DNA of 64,000 nt, from the NCBI GenBank assembly GCA_963712835.1, contig CAVQJJ010000002.1, forward strand, positions 186,001-250,000, read 5' to 3'. Under the pieces are notes generated by a model. It worked only from the letters and a program-made list of their open reading frames with translations. It was not told where the DNA came from and did no database searches. The stretch is from DATARH01 sp963712835. Its GTDB lineage: Bacteria > Pseudomonadota > Alphaproteobacteria > ATCC43930 > CGMCC-115725. Shown piece after piece: positions 25,553 through 34,463 of the stretch (position 1 is its first letter; every line of letters begins with the position of its first letter). The position numbers and the translations under genes were made by a program.

Positions 25553-25713
25553 GAGCAAAAGTCGAACCGGTTTTAAGAAGTCCACGGAACGGCGGAACGA
25601 CAATTTTCTCGGACGTTTGATATCGACTTCGAGTAAGTCGACGCGATAAAGCGGCGCCTGCAGTCTGATGGCGCTGGCGAGCTTAATTTCTCCAAAAGAA
25701 GCCGAAAGCGTCG

Positions 25714-26829
25714 TTAAACGGCGTTGCCAAGAAACGTCTTGATGCTCTGGGCGACGTAGGCCTGGTCGTCCTCGCTGAGGAACTGGTTGATCGGCAGCGA
25801 CAGGATGCGCCCGGCCTGGCGCTCGGTCACCGGGAAATCGCCCAAGTTATGCCCCAGCTCCGCCGCCGCCGGCTGCAGATGGATCGGGATCGGATAGTGG
25901 ATCGCGGTACCGACGCCGTTGTCGGCCAGGTATTTCTGCAACTCGTCGCGCCGATCGGTCTGGATCACGAAGACGTGGAAGGTGTTGAATTCGAAATTGC
26001 GGTCGGGAGGTATGAACACCGGCGCGTCCGCGAGCAGCTGTCGATAGTTTTCCGCGTTGCGCCGACGCCGCTCGATGACGCTGTCGAGACGTCTGAGCCG
26101 CACTCGCAAAAATTCGGACTGCAGCACATCCATGCGCGAGACCGTACCCCAAATCCGTACCGTGTTGCGATCTTCGAGCCCGTGATTGCGCAGCAACCAA
26201 ATCTTGTCGGCAATGGCGTCGTCATCCGTGGTGGCGAACCCCCCGTCCCCGGCGGCGTTCAGGTTCTTCAGCGGATGCGTCGAAAAACATGAGATGAGGC
26301 CGAACGTGCCGGCCTGCCGTCCTTCATAGAGCGAGCCGACCGACTGCGCGGCGTCTTCGATCACCGCGAGGCCGTGTTTTTCCGCGAGCTGCATCAACGG
26401 CCGCATATCCGCCATCCGGCCGGTCAAATGCACCGGCATGATCGCCTTGGTGCGCGGGGTGATCGCCGCGGCGACCGCATCCGGGTCGATGTTCTGGTCG
26501 TCGCGCACATCGGCGAAGACCGGAATCGCGCCTAGCGCGACAATCGTCGCCGTCGATGCGACAAAGGAATTCGGCGGGGTGATGACCTCGTCGCCCGGCC
26601 CGATGCCGATCGCCTTCATCCCGAGGACCAGCGCATCGGTGCCCGAGTTGAGCGCGACGACATGCTTCACACCGATATAGTCGGCCAGCTCCTGCTCCAG
26701 CTTGGCGACGGCGGCGTCGCTGACAAACTGACCGCTGGTGAATACATCCTCGACGGCGCCGAGGATTTCGCTGCGCTCCTCCTCGAACTGAGCGCGAAAA
26801 TTCACATAAGGAACCTGGCGCATGCTCAA
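25714..26829 (-). CDS. DegT/DnrJ/EryC1/StrS-family sugar aminotransferase (1)
   Basis: 371-residue PLP-dependent enzyme of the type that aminates keto-sugar nucleotides for LPS/O-antigen synthesis. Seen: NSGTDALVLGMKAIGIGPGDEVITPPNSFVAS (cofactor phosphate loop), MPVHLTGRMADM, IEDAAQS with the PLP-ring Asp at about 159, and STHPLKNLNAAGDGG with the Schiff-base Lys at 188. Starts inside the stop of the second aminotransferase (four-base overlap). The two enzymes share family architecture but are clearly different in sequence, so they probably act on different intermediates. Confidence 0.94.
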   Translation of the reverse strand: MSMRQVPYVNFRAQFEEERSEILGAVEDVFTSGQFVSDAAVAKLEQELADYIGVKHVVALNSGTDALVLGMKAIGIGPGDEVITPPNSFVASTATIVALGAIPVFADVRDDQNIDPDAVAAAITPRTKAIMPVHLTGRMADMRPLMQLAEKHGLAVIEDAAQSVGSLYEGRQAGTFGLISCFSTHPLKNLNAAGDGGFATTDDDAIADKIWLLRNHGLEDRNTVRIWGTVSRMDVLQSEFLRVRLRRLDSVIERRRRNAENYRQLLADAPVFIPPDRNFEFNTFHVFVIQTDRRDELQKYLADNGVGTAIHYPIPIHLQPAAAELGHNLGDFPVTERQAGRILSLPINQFLSEDDQAYVAQSIKTFLGNAV

Positions 26830-27935
26830 TTCTTTCCTCGATAGAAATTGCGAACGACGTCGATCGCGTAGTCGACCTGCTCCGGCTCCAGATGCTGGTC
26901 GCAGGGGAACGAGATGATCTCGGTCGTATGCCGGTCGGTGACTGGGAAGTCGCCGGCCTTATAGCCGAAATGGGCAAGCCCCTTCTGCTGGTAGAGCGGG
27001 ATCGGATAGTGGATTTTTACCTCCACCCCATGATCGACGCAGTGCTTGAAGAGGGCGTCGCGATCGTCGGCGAAGACGATGTAGAGGTGAAATACCACCT
27101 GCTTGCCGTGCGGACGCGGCGGAATGCGAATCTGCGGAATCTGGCTGAGCCCGGCGTCGTAACGGGCGGCGTTGGCGATGCGTTTCCTGGTGATGTCATG
27201 GGTACTCGGAATGAGCCAGTTCCCCACGATCGCCTGCACCGAATCGAGCCTGCTGTTGTAGCCGAGAATCTCGATCTCATCACGGTTGATGAGGCCGTGA
27301 TTGCGCAACAGGCGCAACTTGGCGGCAACGGCATCGTCATTGGTGACGATGATTCCGCCATCCGCCCAGACATTGAGATTTTTGAGCGGGTGCAGCGAAA
27401 AGCCGCCAGCGGCGCCCCAGGTACCCGCGCGTTTGCCGCCGATATCCGCGAGGATCGCCTGGCAGGCGTCTTCGACCACCGGAAGCCCGTGCCGCTCGGC
27501 GATCGGCATCAGTTTTTCCATGTCGGTCATATAGCCGGTGAAATGCACCGGCATGATCGCCTTGGTGCGTGGCGTGATCGCCGCCTCGACCTGGTCGACA
27601 TTCATGCAGAACGTATCATCGCAATCGACGAAGACCGGCCGCGCGCCGGTTTCGGCAATCGCGCCCACGGTGGCGATAAAGGTGTTGGCGGCGGTGATCA
27701 CCTCATCGCCATGGCCGACATCGACCGCCCGCAGACCCAATTTCAGCGCGTCGGTTCCGGAGCCGACGCCGATTGCGTGTTTGGTGCCGATCAGCTCGGC
27801 AAAACGCCGTTCGAACTCGCCGACCGGCTTACCCAGCGTGAAGTCGCCGGTCGGAATGAAACGTCGCAATTCCTCGAGAATTTCGCTCGGATCGGCAAAT
27901 TGCTGCGGCAGATACGAGTAGCGGACTTTGAACAT
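26826..27935 (-). CDS. DegT/DnrJ/EryC1/StrS-family sugar aminotransferase (2)
   Basis: 369 residues from the ATG at 27935, chosen because MFKVRYSYLPQQFADPSEIL is where family similarity begins and AGGA lies 12 bases upstream; the frame stays open 20 codons further. Motifs: GVGSGTDALKLGLRAVDVGHGDEVITAANTF, MPVHFTGYMTDMEKL, VVEDACQAILADIGG, and FSLHPLKNLNVWADGG with the PLP lysine at about 185. Likely makes an aminodeoxy sugar nucleotide. Same operon as the next four genes upstream. Confidence 0.93.
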   Translation of the reverse strand: MFKVRYSYLPQQFADPSEILEELRRFIPTGDFTLGKPVGEFERRFAELIGTKHAIGVGSGTDALKLGLRAVDVGHGDEVITAANTFIATVGAIAETGARPVFVDCDDTFCMNVDQVEAAITPRTKAIMPVHFTGYMTDMEKLMPIAERHGLPVVEDACQAILADIGGKRAGTWGAAGGFSLHPLKNLNVWADGGIIVTNDDAVAAKLRLLRNHGLINRDEIEILGYNSRLDSVQAIVGNWLIPSTHDITRKRIANAARYDAGLSQIPQIRIPPRPHGKQVVFHLYIVFADDRDALFKHCVDHGVEVKIHYPIPLYQQKGLAHFGYKAGDFPVTDRHTTEIISFPCDQHLEPEQVDYAIDVVRNFYRGKN

Positions 27936-28006
27936 CGATTCTCGCAAATCCTGAAGGGCGGAGGCGGCGATGCGACCCATCGATCGCATCGTCATCGGTC
28001 ACATCG

Positions 28007-29023
28007 TCATACGAAACGCTGCGCGAGCAATTGTCGGGCCTTGTTCAATTGTCTTGCCTGAACGACGTCTCGTTCGTCCGCGACGCCGGCGAGCACGCGC
28101 CGCGTCCATCGCTCGGGCAAAAATTCGTTGAGAAGGATCAGGCACCAAAGCACGACCATCGGCGGCAAGAAAAGATCGAGGCGTCTTGAGAGGCCCGAGT
28201 CGGACATCCGAAGCGCCCGCTCCACCCGTGCTCTATAGCGATGCCCCAGCGGCTCCGTCAAGGACATGCCCGGATGCAGCATGACGTCGGCGATGGCCTT
28301 GGCCGGATCGTCCCAGCCGAAATACTCGAAGTCGACAAAGGCCAGCCTGCCGTTTGGTCGGCGCAGCGCGTTATGAAACCCGAAATCGGACGGGCTGAGC
28401 GCTCGCAGCCGGGGCGCAAGCGGCTCGGCAAAGGAGATGCCCGCCGCCTCGCAGCCCGTCCGGAGCCGGGCCATGGCAAGGCTTGCGGCCGGCCTCAGCG
28501 AATCCGCGACAAACGCGGCGACATCGGTGTCGGGCGAGATCGCGCCAATGAGGCGGTCGAGCCGCGCCTCGACCTGCTCGGCAACCATAGCTGGCGAGTA
28601 ACAATGCGCCGAGGCGCCTACTAGTGCGCTCGCACCGTCATGCTCGCGCACTTGCTGCAAGCGAATAAAAAAATCCGCCAGATCGTCGACCTGGGCCGTC
28701 GTCGCGCCATGCGGTGAAACACCGTCAATCCACTCATAGACGGCGCAGCGCCGCTCGGGGTCCACGGCGATTGGCTGCGCGACCTCGTCGAAGCCAAGTC
28801 CAGTAAGAAATTTGAGGGCGGCATATTCCTGACTTAATCGGTCTTGCCGGCCCACTTCCGGCGCGTCGTAGAACTTGAGCAGCGCCTGTTGCCCGTCGCC
28901 AACCAACTGAAAGACCCGGTTGTTTCCACCGCGCCGCAGCGGCAGCACCCGGCGAACAGGCCAGCCGACAAGGGCAGAGGCGCGATTCGCAATCTCCGAC
29001 AAATCCCCGGCCGGTTTGCTCAC
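28007..29023 (-). CDS. APH/choline-kinase-like phosphotransferase
   Basis: 338 residues from the GTG at 29023, which overlaps the preceding TGA (GTGA); an ATG ten codons upstream is possible. Kinase fold: RRGGNNRVFQL (P-loop-like), catalytic-pocket Lys in ALLKFYD (about 50), AVYEWIDGV hinge, SPSDFGFHNAL where the catalytic Asp is kept (about 213) but the preceding H-G of the Brenner motif is S-P-S, and FVDFEYFGWDDP with the metal Asp near 231. The DFEYFGWDDP form is typical of LicA/choline- and ethanolamine-kinase-like members in surface polysaccharide loci rather than antibiotic kinases. Probably phosphorylates a small alcohol or sugar for glycan decoration. Confidence 0.8.
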   Translation of the reverse strand: MSKPAGDLSEIANRASALVGWPVRRVLPLRRGGNNRVFQLVGDGQQALLKFYDAPEVGRQDRLSQEYAALKFLTGLGFDEVAQPIAVDPERRCAVYEWIDGVSPHGATTAQVDDLADFFIRLQQVREHDGASALVGASAHCYSPAMVAEQVEARLDRLIGAISPDTDVAAFVADSLRPAASLAMARLRTGCEAAGISFAEPLAPRLRALSPSDFGFHNALRRPNGRLAFVDFEYFGWDDPAKAIADVMLHPGMSLTEPLGHRYRARVERALRMSDSGLSRRLDLFLPPMVVLWCLILLNEFLPERWTRRVLAGVADERDVVQARQLNKARQLLAQRFV

Positions 29024-29640
29024 CCCAGCACCATCCGGGCTATGTCTCGCCAATGCGCGGCGATCCGCGGATAGGTCGATTCGCTGGTCGCGCCGCGGGT
29101 GAAGAGGATGCCGGTTACCTCGGGCGGGAATTCAGGATGCTCCAAGACCTCGGGCAGGTCGTCGATAAAAAAGTCCACCGCGAGCTCGCGGATCAGCGCC
29201 AGCTTTTCGCCGCGCGTCGCGGTGAACCTGACTTTGTCGGGCGCCACGCCAAGCCCGTCCGGATCGAAAAAGCCCTGCGCGCGCATCCAGGCCAGAGCCG
29301 CTTCCCGCAGATTGATCCTGTCCGGGTCATAATGCCCGAACTCGGTCTTGTGACTGACGATGACGATCTCGCGGCCGAGTGCGCTGGCGCGACGCAGAAA
29401 GGCATCGGCGCCGTCGAACAGCGCAGCCTCGGCGACTCCCTTGCCGTACACCGCGCCCTGCAGCTGTTGCCATTTGAGCTCGCCGTCGTCCTGGCGGCGG
29501 AGTGCCTGACGGACCTCGTCCTTGCCGCCGCGAAACCCCCCCTCGATCAACCCGCGACGTTGCGCATAGGTGCGGAACACCTCTTCGTAGCTGATCAGCG
29601 TGTTGTCGAGATCCAAGCCGATGCGTGTGCCGCCGCTCAT
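29020..29640 (-). CDS. HAD-superfamily phosphatase-like protein
   Basis: 206 residues from the ATG at 29640 (MSGGTRIGLDLDNTLISYEEVF). HAD motif I is DLDNT with nucleophile and acid Asp two residues apart; motif II is IVSHKTEFG; Lys near RGEKLALI; motif IV is DFFIDDLPEVL. The cap is short and alpha-helical. Coupled to the kinase-like gene by a GTGA overlap, which suggests the two act on the same phosphorylated metabolite in opposite or successive steps. Substrate unknown; a similar HAD occurs with kinase-like genes in other polysaccharide loci (recollection, not checked). Confidence 0.82.
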   Translation of the reverse strand: MSGGTRIGLDLDNTLISYEEVFRTYAQRRGLIEGGFRGGKDEVRQALRRQDDGELKWQQLQGAVYGKGVAEAALFDGADAFLRRASALGREIVIVSHKTEFGHYDPDRINLREAALAWMRAQGFFDPDGLGVAPDKVRFTATRGEKLALIRELAVDFFIDDLPEVLEHPEFPPEVTGILFTRGATSESTYPRIAAHWRDIARMVLG

Positions 29641-29677
29641 TCCGCAAGCTCTCGGCGCATCGCGCGACGCTCCGCGC

Positions 29678-30436
29678 TCAAGCCGCTGCCGCCAAGCTCT
29701 CGCGATACTGGGCAACAACCTCGTCGACAGGGCCGATCGCCTCGATCATCCCGTTCTTCAAAAAGACCGCCCGACGGCACCACTGCAAGATCATCTCGAA
29801 TGAGTGGGAGGCGAGCACGAGGATGCTCGATTGCATGACGAACTCTTCCATCCGACGCTGCGCCTTTTCGAGGAAGTGCGCGTCGCCGGCGGTCATCCAC
29901 TCGTCGAGGATCAGGATTTCCGGCCGGATGCAGGTCGAGACCGCGAAGGCGAGACGGACCATCATGCCGGCCGAGTACGTCCGCACCGGCATGTCGAGAT
30001 AGGTGCCCAGCTCGGTGAACTCGGCGACCTGCTCGATCCGCTCATACATGTCGCGCGGGTGTATATCCATGTAGAGCCCGCGCAGAATGATGTTCTCACG
30101 GCCGGTCGCATCGGGATTGAGCCCGACCGACGAGTTGATCAGCGCCGTCGTACGGCCGTCGATGTGGACTCGACCGAATGTCGGCTTGTAGATGCCCGCC
30201 AACACCTTGAGCAGCGTCGTCTTGCCGGCGCCGTTGGCTCCAATCAGACCCACCCGCTCGCCGTTTTCGATGCTCAGCGAAATCTCGTGCAGCGCCCGCA
30301 CCATGACCCGGTCATGCGCGTCGCGCGCCAGATTGCCGCGCGTCGAGCCGGCGATCAGCAGTTTCTTTAAAGAGCGAGCGCCGGCCTGATAGATCGGAAA
30401 CTCGACCGAGACGTTGAGCAGATTGATCGAAGCCAT
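29678..30436 (-). CDS. ABC transporter ATPase, Wzt/TagH/KpsT-like polysaccharide exporter subunit
   Basis: 252 residues. MASINLLNVSVEFPIYQAGARSLKKLL is the family-specific N-terminal extension; GANGAGKTTLLKVLAG is Walker A at about 66-73; LINSSVGLNPDATGRENI follows; the signature reads TYSAGMMVRLAFA (family form YSxGM); LILDEW is Walker B; LASHSF is the H-loop. These ATPases power export of O-antigen, teichoic acid or capsule through an ABC-2 permease. No permease gene is adjacent, which is unusual because the two are normally paired. First gene of the presumed glycan operon, 37 bases before the HAD gene. Confidence 0.92.
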   Translation of the reverse strand: MASINLLNVSVEFPIYQAGARSLKKLLIAGSTRGNLARDAHDRVMVRALHEISLSIENGERVGLIGANGAGKTTLLKVLAGIYKPTFGRVHIDGRTTALINSSVGLNPDATGRENIILRGLYMDIHPRDMYERIEQVAEFTELGTYLDMPVRTYSAGMMVRLAFAVSTCIRPEILILDEWMTAGDAHFLEKAQRRMEEFVMQSSILVLASHSFEMILQWCRRAVFLKNGMIEAIGPVDEVVAQYRESLAAAA

Positions 30437-30543
30437 CGGCTACCGCTGAAGAGTCTAGGAGGCGACCGGCCCATCGGCGTCGCCACGACGGCCATAGCAT
30501 AGCGCTTCAAACTCTGTCGAGCCGCGCGGTGCGATAAACCCGG

Positions 30544-30909
30544 TCACCGGCGCACCTCGCTCAGGTTGTCATCGGCGAGCAGCAAGGGTTCCCAGGCCGG
30601 CGCGAGGTCGGCGCGGCGCGTTGACGCCATTTCGCGGTAGAGGGTCTGCGCCTCGCTCGCCGGGCCGCGTCGCCTGCCGAGCGCCAGCACCTCGACCGTG
30701 CGCCACCATGGTCCCTGCGGCACGATGACGACGTCGCCGGGCCTCACAGTATGACTGGGCTTGGTGGCCGCGACACCGTTGATGCTGACGGCGCTCGCGG
30801 CGCACAGCCGCGCCGCGAGCGCGCGGCTCTTCGCGAAGCGCGCGAACCACAGCCACTGATCGAGCCGCCGGCTCGCTCTGTCGGAAAAAGTGTCGCGCCC
30901 GCCGCTCAC
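30544..30909 (-). CDS. S4-domain RNA-binding protein, Hsp15 (HslR)-like
   Basis: 121 residues. The S4 fold is seen from RRLDQWLWFARFAKSRALAARL through SINGVAATKPSHTVRPGDVVIV, as in Hsp15, which binds the nascent-chain-tRNA-50S complex on stalled ribosomes; the C-tail is charged. Starts at a GTG that overlaps the TGA of the helicase gene (GTGA), a common arrangement in alphaproteobacteria that links it to RNA metabolism. Confidence 0.87.
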   Translation of the reverse strand: MSGGRDTFSDRASRRLDQWLWFARFAKSRALAARLCAASAVSINGVAATKPSHTVRPGDVVIVPQGPWWRTVEVLALGRRRGPASEAQTLYREMASTRRADLAPAWEPLLLADDNLSEVRR

Positions 30910-33401
30910 GCGAATTTCAGCTGCTTGAGCTTGGCGAAGGGATGGCCGTCTTGCGTCATGTTGCGGCGTGACGCGCGGCGCGGCCGATCCTGCAAGCGTC
31001 GCGGCCGCGCGACGAACAGCTCCGCCCCGTCGCGGATCAGCGCGCGATAGCCGAGCCCCGTCAGCAAACGCCGCAAATCGCCCGCCGCCACGCCAGCCAA
31101 TGCCGCCATCTCGAGATCGGCCACGAACGCGCCAGTATGGGCTCGCTCGCGCGCCGCGGCTGAGAAGCGCTCCAGCCGGTCGGGGCGCAGCGCCAGCCCG
31201 CCAACCACCCGCCGCCCGAGCGCGTCGTAAAACGATGGCGGCAACGCGGGATCGACAAAAAGCGCTTTGCCTAGCGAGCGCGCGCCGGGAAGTCGCGGCA
31301 CTGCTCTGCCCTGTCGCACGGCCCAGAGCAGCGCCCGGAGCCTCACGGAATCCGCGCCGAGCAGCGGCTCGACATAAATGCTTTCGGCCCCGAACCGCAC
31401 ACCGCCCCGCGCCAGCGCGCGCCGGCTGGCAGGGGCGAGCGCCCGCAGCTGCTCGGCGGCCGCCTCAGTCGGCAAGCAGCCGAGCCCGTCAACCAGCTGA
31501 AAGGCCAGGCCGCGCGCGACGCCATCGAGCGGCAAGTCGCGCAGCACGAAAAGCGGCGCCAGACGGCGCTCAACCTCGTCTTTTACAAAAGCCTGCAGCC
31601 GCCGGCGTACCCCTTCACGTGCCGAGCCTTCGAGGAAATCGCCGGCAGAAATCTCGACCCGGGGTGTCAGCAGCCCGTCGCCGGCAACCAGCCGGCCGAC
31701 AAGCCCGCCCCGCCAGGTGAGATGGCCCACCGGATCAAGCGCGAACGCCTCGTCGTTATCCGCCGCCAGCCGCCGCGCCCGCGCCGCGATCTCGCCGCGC
31801 AGCACCCGATTGGCGGCTGTCGCCAGCATCCTCGATTCGGCGCTGTCGCTCGCGTCGGGGATAAAGCGGAACCCGTCTAACCGGCCGACATAGCTGCCCT
31901 CGACCTTCACCTCGCCGGCTGTGTCCACCGAGGCCAGCAATTCATCGTCGCCAGCCATGCGCTGTACGAGAAACGCCGAGCGGCGGTCGACAAAGCGCTG
32001 GGTAAGGCTTTCGTGCAGCGCGTCCGACAGCCGATCTTCGATGCCGCGGGCGCGCTCCTGCCAATCGGCCGCGCCTTCGACCCAGTCGGGACGATGGGTG
32101 ATGTAGGTCCAGGTGCGGATATGCGCGATGCGCATCATCAGCGTGTCGATGTCGCCGTCGACTCGGTCGAGCTGGGCGATCTGCGACGCGATCCACTGCG
32201 TCGGCAACCGCTCCTGCGGCCCCGCGAGATGCAGGAAGCATTGCGCGAGGAACCGCGCATGGCTGTCGCTCATCATCTTGCGGAAATCGGGGATCTGGCA
32301 GACCTCCCAGAGCAACCGCACGGCCCCGGGGTTCGTCGCCAGCGCCGCGATGTCGGTATTGCGCGACAACGCGCGCAATACCTGATGGTCGTCGGCATCG
32401 CGCGTCTGAATGAGGCCTGCCACCGGCGGTGGCTCGTCGAGGCTGTTGAGCAACACGCCGACCGAATTGAAGCGCAGCGCGCTGTTGCGCCACTGGATGC
32501 GGGTCAGCGCCTCGAATTTGTGCGCCTCGACCGCGCTGACAATCTCCTGATCGAGCGGGCGCTCGTCGGCCGTCGTGCCGAACGTGCCATCGTTCATGTG
32601 GCGCCCGGCGCGGCCGGCGATCTGGCCGATCTCGGCGGGGGAGAGCCGCCGCATTCCGCGTCCGTCGAACTTCGCCAGCCGGGCGAAAGCAACATGGTGC
32701 AAATCCATGTTAAGGCCCATGCCGATCGCGTCGGTCGCCACCAGGTAGTCGACCTCGCCGGCCTGGAACATGCCGACCTGGGCGTTGCGGGCCCGCGGGC
32801 TCAAGGCCCCGAGCACGATCGCCGTGCCGCCCCGCTGTCGCCGCACGAGTTCCGCCAGCGAGAACACATCGGCGATCGAGAAGGCGATGACGCCGGATCG
32901 CGGCGGGAGCCGTGTCACTTTCTTGTGACCGGTATAGGAAAGCGTCGAAAAGCGCGGCCGGCTGACATGCTCGGCATCGGGCACCAGACGCCGCATCAGC
33001 GGGCGGATCGTGTCGGCGCCCAGAAACATCGTCTCCTTGAGGCCGCGCGCATGCAGCAGCCGCGCGGTGAAGACGTGGCCGCGCTCGCGGTCGGCGCAAA
33101 GCTGGATCTCGTCGACCGCGAGGAACTCGACCAGCCGATCCAGCGGCATCGACTCGACCGTGCAGACGAAATAAGACGGGTTGGGCGGCAGGATTTTTTC
33201 TTCGCCGGTGATCAGCGCCACCGCGCGGGCGCCTTTCAGCTTTACCACCCGGTCGTAGTTCTCCCGCGCCAGGAGCCGCAGCGGAAAGCCGATCATGCCG
33301 CTCTGGTGATCGAGCATCCGCTCGATCGCCAGATGGGTCTTGCCCGTGTTCGTCGGCCCCAGGATCGCGACCAGACGCGAAGCGGCGCTCAGCGTTGCCA
33401 T
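30906..33401 (-). CDS. Suv3-like DExH RNA helicase
   Basis: 831 residues from the ATG at 33401; the frame is open for 166 further codons but that part has no family features. Walker A is ILGPTNTGKTHLA at about residue 15-22; Walker B-type DExH reads AVDEIQL; then MFLGADTIRPLMR, the helicase C-domain with TDAIGMGLNMDL and IGQIAGRAGRH (motif VI), followed by the SUV3 C-terminal region. The last 300 residues are Ala/Arg-rich and poorly conserved. Related to mitochondrial Suv3, the degradosome helicase; in bacteria probably RNA unwinding/turnover. Divergent from the histidine kinase gene. Confidence 0.9.
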   Translation of the reverse strand: MATLSAASRLVAILGPTNTGKTHLAIERMLDHQSGMIGFPLRLLARENYDRVVKLKGARAVALITGEEKILPPNPSYFVCTVESMPLDRLVEFLAVDEIQLCADRERGHVFTARLLHARGLKETMFLGADTIRPLMRRLVPDAEHVSRPRFSTLSYTGHKKVTRLPPRSGVIAFSIADVFSLAELVRRQRGGTAIVLGALSPRARNAQVGMFQAGEVDYLVATDAIGMGLNMDLHHVAFARLAKFDGRGMRRLSPAEIGQIAGRAGRHMNDGTFGTTADERPLDQEIVSAVEAHKFEALTRIQWRNSALRFNSVGVLLNSLDEPPPVAGLIQTRDADDHQVLRALSRNTDIAALATNPGAVRLLWEVCQIPDFRKMMSDSHARFLAQCFLHLAGPQERLPTQWIASQIAQLDRVDGDIDTLMMRIAHIRTWTYITHRPDWVEGAADWQERARGIEDRLSDALHESLTQRFVDRRSAFLVQRMAGDDELLASVDTAGEVKVEGSYVGRLDGFRFIPDASDSAESRMLATAANRVLRGEIAARARRLAADNDEAFALDPVGHLTWRGGLVGRLVAGDGLLTPRVEISAGDFLEGSAREGVRRRLQAFVKDEVERRLAPLFVLRDLPLDGVARGLAFQLVDGLGCLPTEAAAEQLRALAPASRRALARGGVRFGAESIYVEPLLGADSVRLRALLWAVRQGRAVPRLPGARSLGKALFVDPALPPSFYDALGRRVVGGLALRPDRLERFSAAARERAHTGAFVADLEMAALAGVAAGDLRRLLTGLGYRALIRDGAELFVARPRRLQDRPRRASRRNMTQDGHPFAKLKQLKFA

Positions 33402-33602
33402 GCCGGAAAGGTGCGGTCGGCGGGCCGGCAGGGCAAGGGGAAACGTCGGGCGCCCCCACGTCCGGTTGTCGCTGCGGCGATGTTGCGCACCGGGCGCGCG
33501 GTCGTCGGCCGAATTGAATTTATTCGCCGGCATAAAGCACTTCTTTAGGAAACCGATAGTAGAGCAGAGGAGCGAAACCGGCTCAGCGAGACCCTCGGCT
33601 CC
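33402..33602. promoter_or_regulatory. divergent region between helicase and histidine kinase
   Basis: 201 bases separating divergent starts. Contains the relatively AT-rich stretch AATTGAATTTATTCGCC near 33510-33530 and TTCTTTAGGAAACC near 33540. Promoters for both genes are expected here; none can be pinned with confidence. Confidence 0.35.
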
Positions 33603-34463
33603 ATGCGACGCGACGATACGACCCTGATCGACGACTACTGCCTGCAGCTCGGCTCGTTGCTCGATCGGCGGCATACCGAGCGCGCGCTGACTGCCGCCCG
33701 GCAGAACGCCGAAAAGGCCGCCCGGCTTGCCGAGGAAGCCATGGTGCAGGCGCAGACCGCCGATCGCGCCAAGACCAATTTTCTCGCCAACGTCACGCAC
33801 GAGCTGCGCACGCCGCTCAACGCGATCATTGGATTTTCCGAGATCATCGAGTTCGGCGGCGCGGTCGGCGACCACACCGTCTATGGCAAATACATCCACG
33901 ACGCGGGAACGCGCCTCTTAACGATGATCAACGACGTCCTGACCCTCGCGCGCATCGAAGCCGGCAAGGTCGAACTCGACGAGCAGGTCGTCACGCTGGG
34001 CGAGGTGATCGGCGCTTCGATCCGGGCGCTCTCGGCGGAAGCCGCGGCGAAATCTGTGACGATTATCGATGAGGGGGGCAGCGACGCGCCCATCCGCCTC
34101 GACCCCAACCGCATGAAGCAGGTGTTCGTTCATTTGCTGTCGAATGCCGTCAAATTCAACCGCGAAGGTGGCACCGTCCGGGTCTCCGCCGCGCTCGATC
34201 GTCCCGATACGCTGACTGTATGCGTGAGCGATACCGGCTGCGGCATTCCGCCTGACCACTTGAACCGCGTTTTCGAGCCGTTCAGCCAAGTCGAAGACCA
34301 TCTGACCCGCGAGAACGAAGGCGTTGGCCTCGGCCTGCCCCTCGCCCGCGCGATGGTGCGCATGCACGGTGGCGACCTGGCGCTCACCAGCCAGGTCGGC
34401 ATCGGTACGACCGTAGAAGCTTTACTTCCCGCCCAACGCCTCAGCCCGAACAGCCCTGGATGA
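33603..34463 (+). CDS. soluble sensor histidine kinase (HisKA-HATPase_c) without sensor domain
   Basis: 286 residues, cytoplasmic (no membrane helix). A short N-terminal helical/coiled-coil region (about 25-58) leads directly to the H-box NVTHELRTPLNAIIGFSE (phospho-His about 66). The ATPase domain has LLSNAVKFN (N-box), VSDTGCGIP (G1), FEPF (F) and GVGLGLPLARAM (G2). No PAS, HAMP or periplasmic domain, so input must come through the coiled-coil or a partner. Its TGA overlaps the ATG of a HerA-like ATPase by four bases, and no response regulator is adjacent: a notable coupling. Confidence 0.9.
   Translation: MRRDDTTLIDDYCLQLGSLLDRRHTERALTAARQNAEKAARLAEEAMVQAQTADRAKTNFLANVTHELRTPLNAIIGFSEIIEFGGAVGDHTVYGKYIHDAGTRLLTMINDVLTLARIEAGKVELDEQVVTLGEVIGASIRALSAEAAAKSVTIIDEGGSDAPIRLDPNRMKQVFVHLLSNAVKFNREGGTVRVSAALDRPDTLTVCVSDTGCGIPPDHLNRVFEPFSQVEDHLTRENEGVGLGLPLARAMVRMHGGDLALTSQVGIGTTVEALLPAQRLSPNSPG

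Noticed and set aside
30906..33899. 997-residue version of the helicase starting at 33899
   Set aside because: The first 166 residues have no family features and overlap the divergent histidine kinase gene; the ATG at 33401 directly precedes the Walker A region.
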